A stretch of DNA of 64,000 bases from Prevotella sp. E13-27 (GTDB lineage: Bacteria; Bacteroidota; Bacteroidia; Bacteroidales; Bacteroidaceae), in the NCBI RefSeq assembly GCF_023217965.1, contig NZ_JALPSC010000002.1:1054001-1118000 (forward strand), written 5' to 3'. A program made the position numbers and the translations under genes. Under the pieces are notes generated by a model. That model saw nothing but the letters and a program-made list of their open reading frames with translations. It was not told the origin of the DNA and did no database searches. Position 1 is the stretch's first letter. Each line of letters starts with the position of its first letter. Shown piece after piece: positions 62,732-64,000 of the stretch.

Positions 62732-64000
62732 ATGAAATATAAAGAGGCAATCGACTATCTCTATAGCCAAGTACCGAGTTACGAGAAACAAGGTGCATCG
62801 GGCTACAAGGAGGGACTTGACACCACGTTGAAGCTCGATGAGCACTTCGACCATCCACATGAGCACTTTCGCTCAATACATGTGGCTGGAACAAACGGAA
62901 AGGGCTCTGTGTCACATACAATAGCTGCACTGCTACAGGTGTTCGGCTATCGTGTGGGACTCTACACATCACCCCACCTCGTAGATTTCAGAGAGCGCAT
63001 AAGAGTAGATGGCAGGCCTATCTCAGAAGATTATGTTTGCGACTTCCTCAGCAAGGAGCAGCAGTTTCTCGACACGCTGTCGCCATCATTCTTCGAGATA
63101 ACTACAGCAATGGCGTTCAAATACTTCCGCGATATGGATGTTGACATTGCCGTGATAGAGGTAGGTTTGGGAGGAAGACTCGACTGCACGAACATCATCA
63201 CTCCAATACTGTCGGTCATAACAAACATTTCATTTGACCACACACAGTTCCTGGGCTCTACACTTGAGGAGATAGCAAGAGAGAAAGCCGGAATAATAAA
63301 GACTGGAGTGCCCATAGTCATTGGCGAGACACAGCCAGAGACACGCCCCGTCTTCGAAGAAGTGGCAAAAGAGAAAAAAGCACCCATCTACTTTGCAGAA
63401 GATGACGACGAGAAAGAAGTCATCTCGGCTACGCCACAACCCAACGGAACGATCCTCTACAAGTGCAAACATCTTGCAGAATTCACAGGAGAGTTGGGCG
63501 GCATCTATCAGACAAAGAACACAAACACCATACTTGTGGCTATGCACCGTCTGGTGGACGCAGACTACCTCTGCCAATGCTATGACCCAGAGAACAACAG
63601 GAAGATTCAAGAGGAGATGACCCTCGCCTTCATGAACGTTAGCAAAATAACTGGACTGCAGGGACGCTGGCAGACGCTACATGAAAATCCGAAGGTAATC
63701 TGCGATACTGGTCACAACGTGGCAGGATGGGAATACATTTCCAAACAGCTGCAGACCGTAAAATGCAATAAGATGCATATAGTAATAGGTATGGTTGACG
63801 ACAAGGATATCTATGGAGTGATGAACCTCCTACCCAAAGACGCCACCTATTATTATACTAAGCCAGACACAAAGAGAGCATTCCCGGAAACATCACTCCA
63901 AGTATTCGGAGAGCAGTTCGGACTTCACGGACAGTGTTTCCCAAATGTAGCCGATGCTGCTGATGCAGCCATCGATATGGCAAATACAGACGACTTTATC
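62732..64000 (+). CDS. folC: Folylpolyglutamate synthase / dihydrofolate synthase (cut by window end)
   Basis: 423 codons read without stop to the last base, so the 3' end is missing. It adds glutamate to folates. IHVAGTNGKGSVSHTIA (ATP loop), YTSPHLVDFRERIR, FEITTAMAFKYF, IEVGLGGRLDCTN, SFDHTQFLG, AREKAGIIK, GLQGRWQ and CDTGHNVAGWEYI match the Mur-ligase-like family in order. It starts 27 bases after dnaJ, perhaps on the same transcript. Confidence 0.95.
   Translation, partial: MKYKEAIDYLYSQVPSYEKQGASGYKEGLDTTLKLDEHFDHPHEHFRSIHVAGTNGKGSVSHTIAALLQVFGYRVGLYTSPHLVDFRERIRVDGRPISEDYVCDFLSKEQQFLDTLSPSFFEITTAMAFKYFRDMDVDIAVIEVGLGGRLDCTNIITPILSVITNISFDHTQFLGSTLEEIAREKAGIIKTGVPIVIGETQPETRPVFEEVAKEKKAPIYFAEDDDEKEVISATPQPNGTILYKCKHLAEFTGELGGIYQTKNTNTILVAMHRLVDADYLCQCYDPENNRKIQEEMTLAFMNVSKITGLQGRWQTLHENPKVICDTGHNVAGWEYISKQLQTVKCNKMHIVIGMVDDKDIYGVMNLLPKDATYYYTKPDTKRAFPETSLQVFGEQFGLHGQCFPNVADAADAAIDMANTDDFI

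Overview
The window looks like chromosomal DNA from a member of the Bacteroidota, most likely Prevotellaceae (Prevotella-like). The reasons are: promoters of the Bacteroidales type (TTTG, about 19-20 bases, TAnnTTTG) in front of many genes; A-rich leaders without Shine-Dalgarno sequences; an HU-like protein followed by a 'smalltalk' mini-gene; a GH10 xylanase whose catalytic domain is split by carbohydrate-binding modules, as in rumen Prevotella; a FeoA-FeoB fusion; a DUF5715-type peptidase; an eukaryote/archaeon-like ProS; and the gene order bamD-rpoZ-DUF4293-engB. No rRNA or tRNA gene was seen.

Layout. 1-5.4 kb is accessory: two unknown membrane proteins, an IS4-type element with intact inverted repeats and a 9-bp target duplication sitting directly against an IS110-type transposase gene, and a GNAT enzyme gene translationally coupled to a 52-codon partner. 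5.4-9.1 kb holds a palindromic repeat element, the HU-like gene, the smalltalk gene between 73-bp direct repeats, prfA and pyrF. 9.2-17 kb (minus strand) holds a tkt-rpiB-xylanase cluster, dbpA-mtgA and an OmpA-family lipoprotein. 17-21 kb (plus) is proS, fabD and a GH13 amylase; 21-23.4 kb (minus) is a metallo-hydrolase, rsmG and a DUF5715 protein. 23.4-26.3 kb is a second accessory island: another palindromic element, a small lipoprotein, and an ATPase/RloB-like pair resembling the abortive-infection system AbiL, flanked by 35-bp direct repeats and the debris of a second ATPase copy. 26.3-35.3 kb (plus) carries a Nudix enzyme, then pheA behind what reads as a phenylalanine attenuator, metY, a Rel-type synthetase, a PfkB kinase, a porin and asparaginase. 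35.3-42.5 kb (minus) is housekeeping: GNAT, glycosyltransferase, recR, ABC-F, engB, DUF4293, omega, bamD. 42.6-46.3 kb (plus) is uvrB and dnaB. 46.4-59 kb (minus) is a response-regulator/histidine-kinase fusion, feoAB, nhaD, rnz, a lipoprotein, mazG, a GH43 enzyme and a TonB-dependent receptor. 59-64 kb (plus) is a second ABC-F, grpE, dnaJ and a folC cut by the window end.

The most unusual content is not in the genes but between them. (1) Two intergenic elements about 180-190 bp long, 51 kb apart and in opposite orientation, share an architecture of 8-bp tandem words, an A/T-rich perfect hairpin, and the inverted 8-bp words; a third element with unrelated words has the same plan. (2) Four gene leaders carry three or four copies of a 22-bp unit built around GCGTTTAG..AGAAC, in either orientation, and a fifth leader (TonB receptor) has a different 22-bp repeat. 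(3) The pheA leader encodes an 18-residue peptide with six Phe codons, overlapping a sequence that can pair with the 5' arm of a terminator: a complete attenuator. (4) The ATPase/RloB cassette and its flanks look like a defence hotspot with a decayed second copy. Promoter, terminator and repeat calls were made by eye; no alignment, folding or database search was run.
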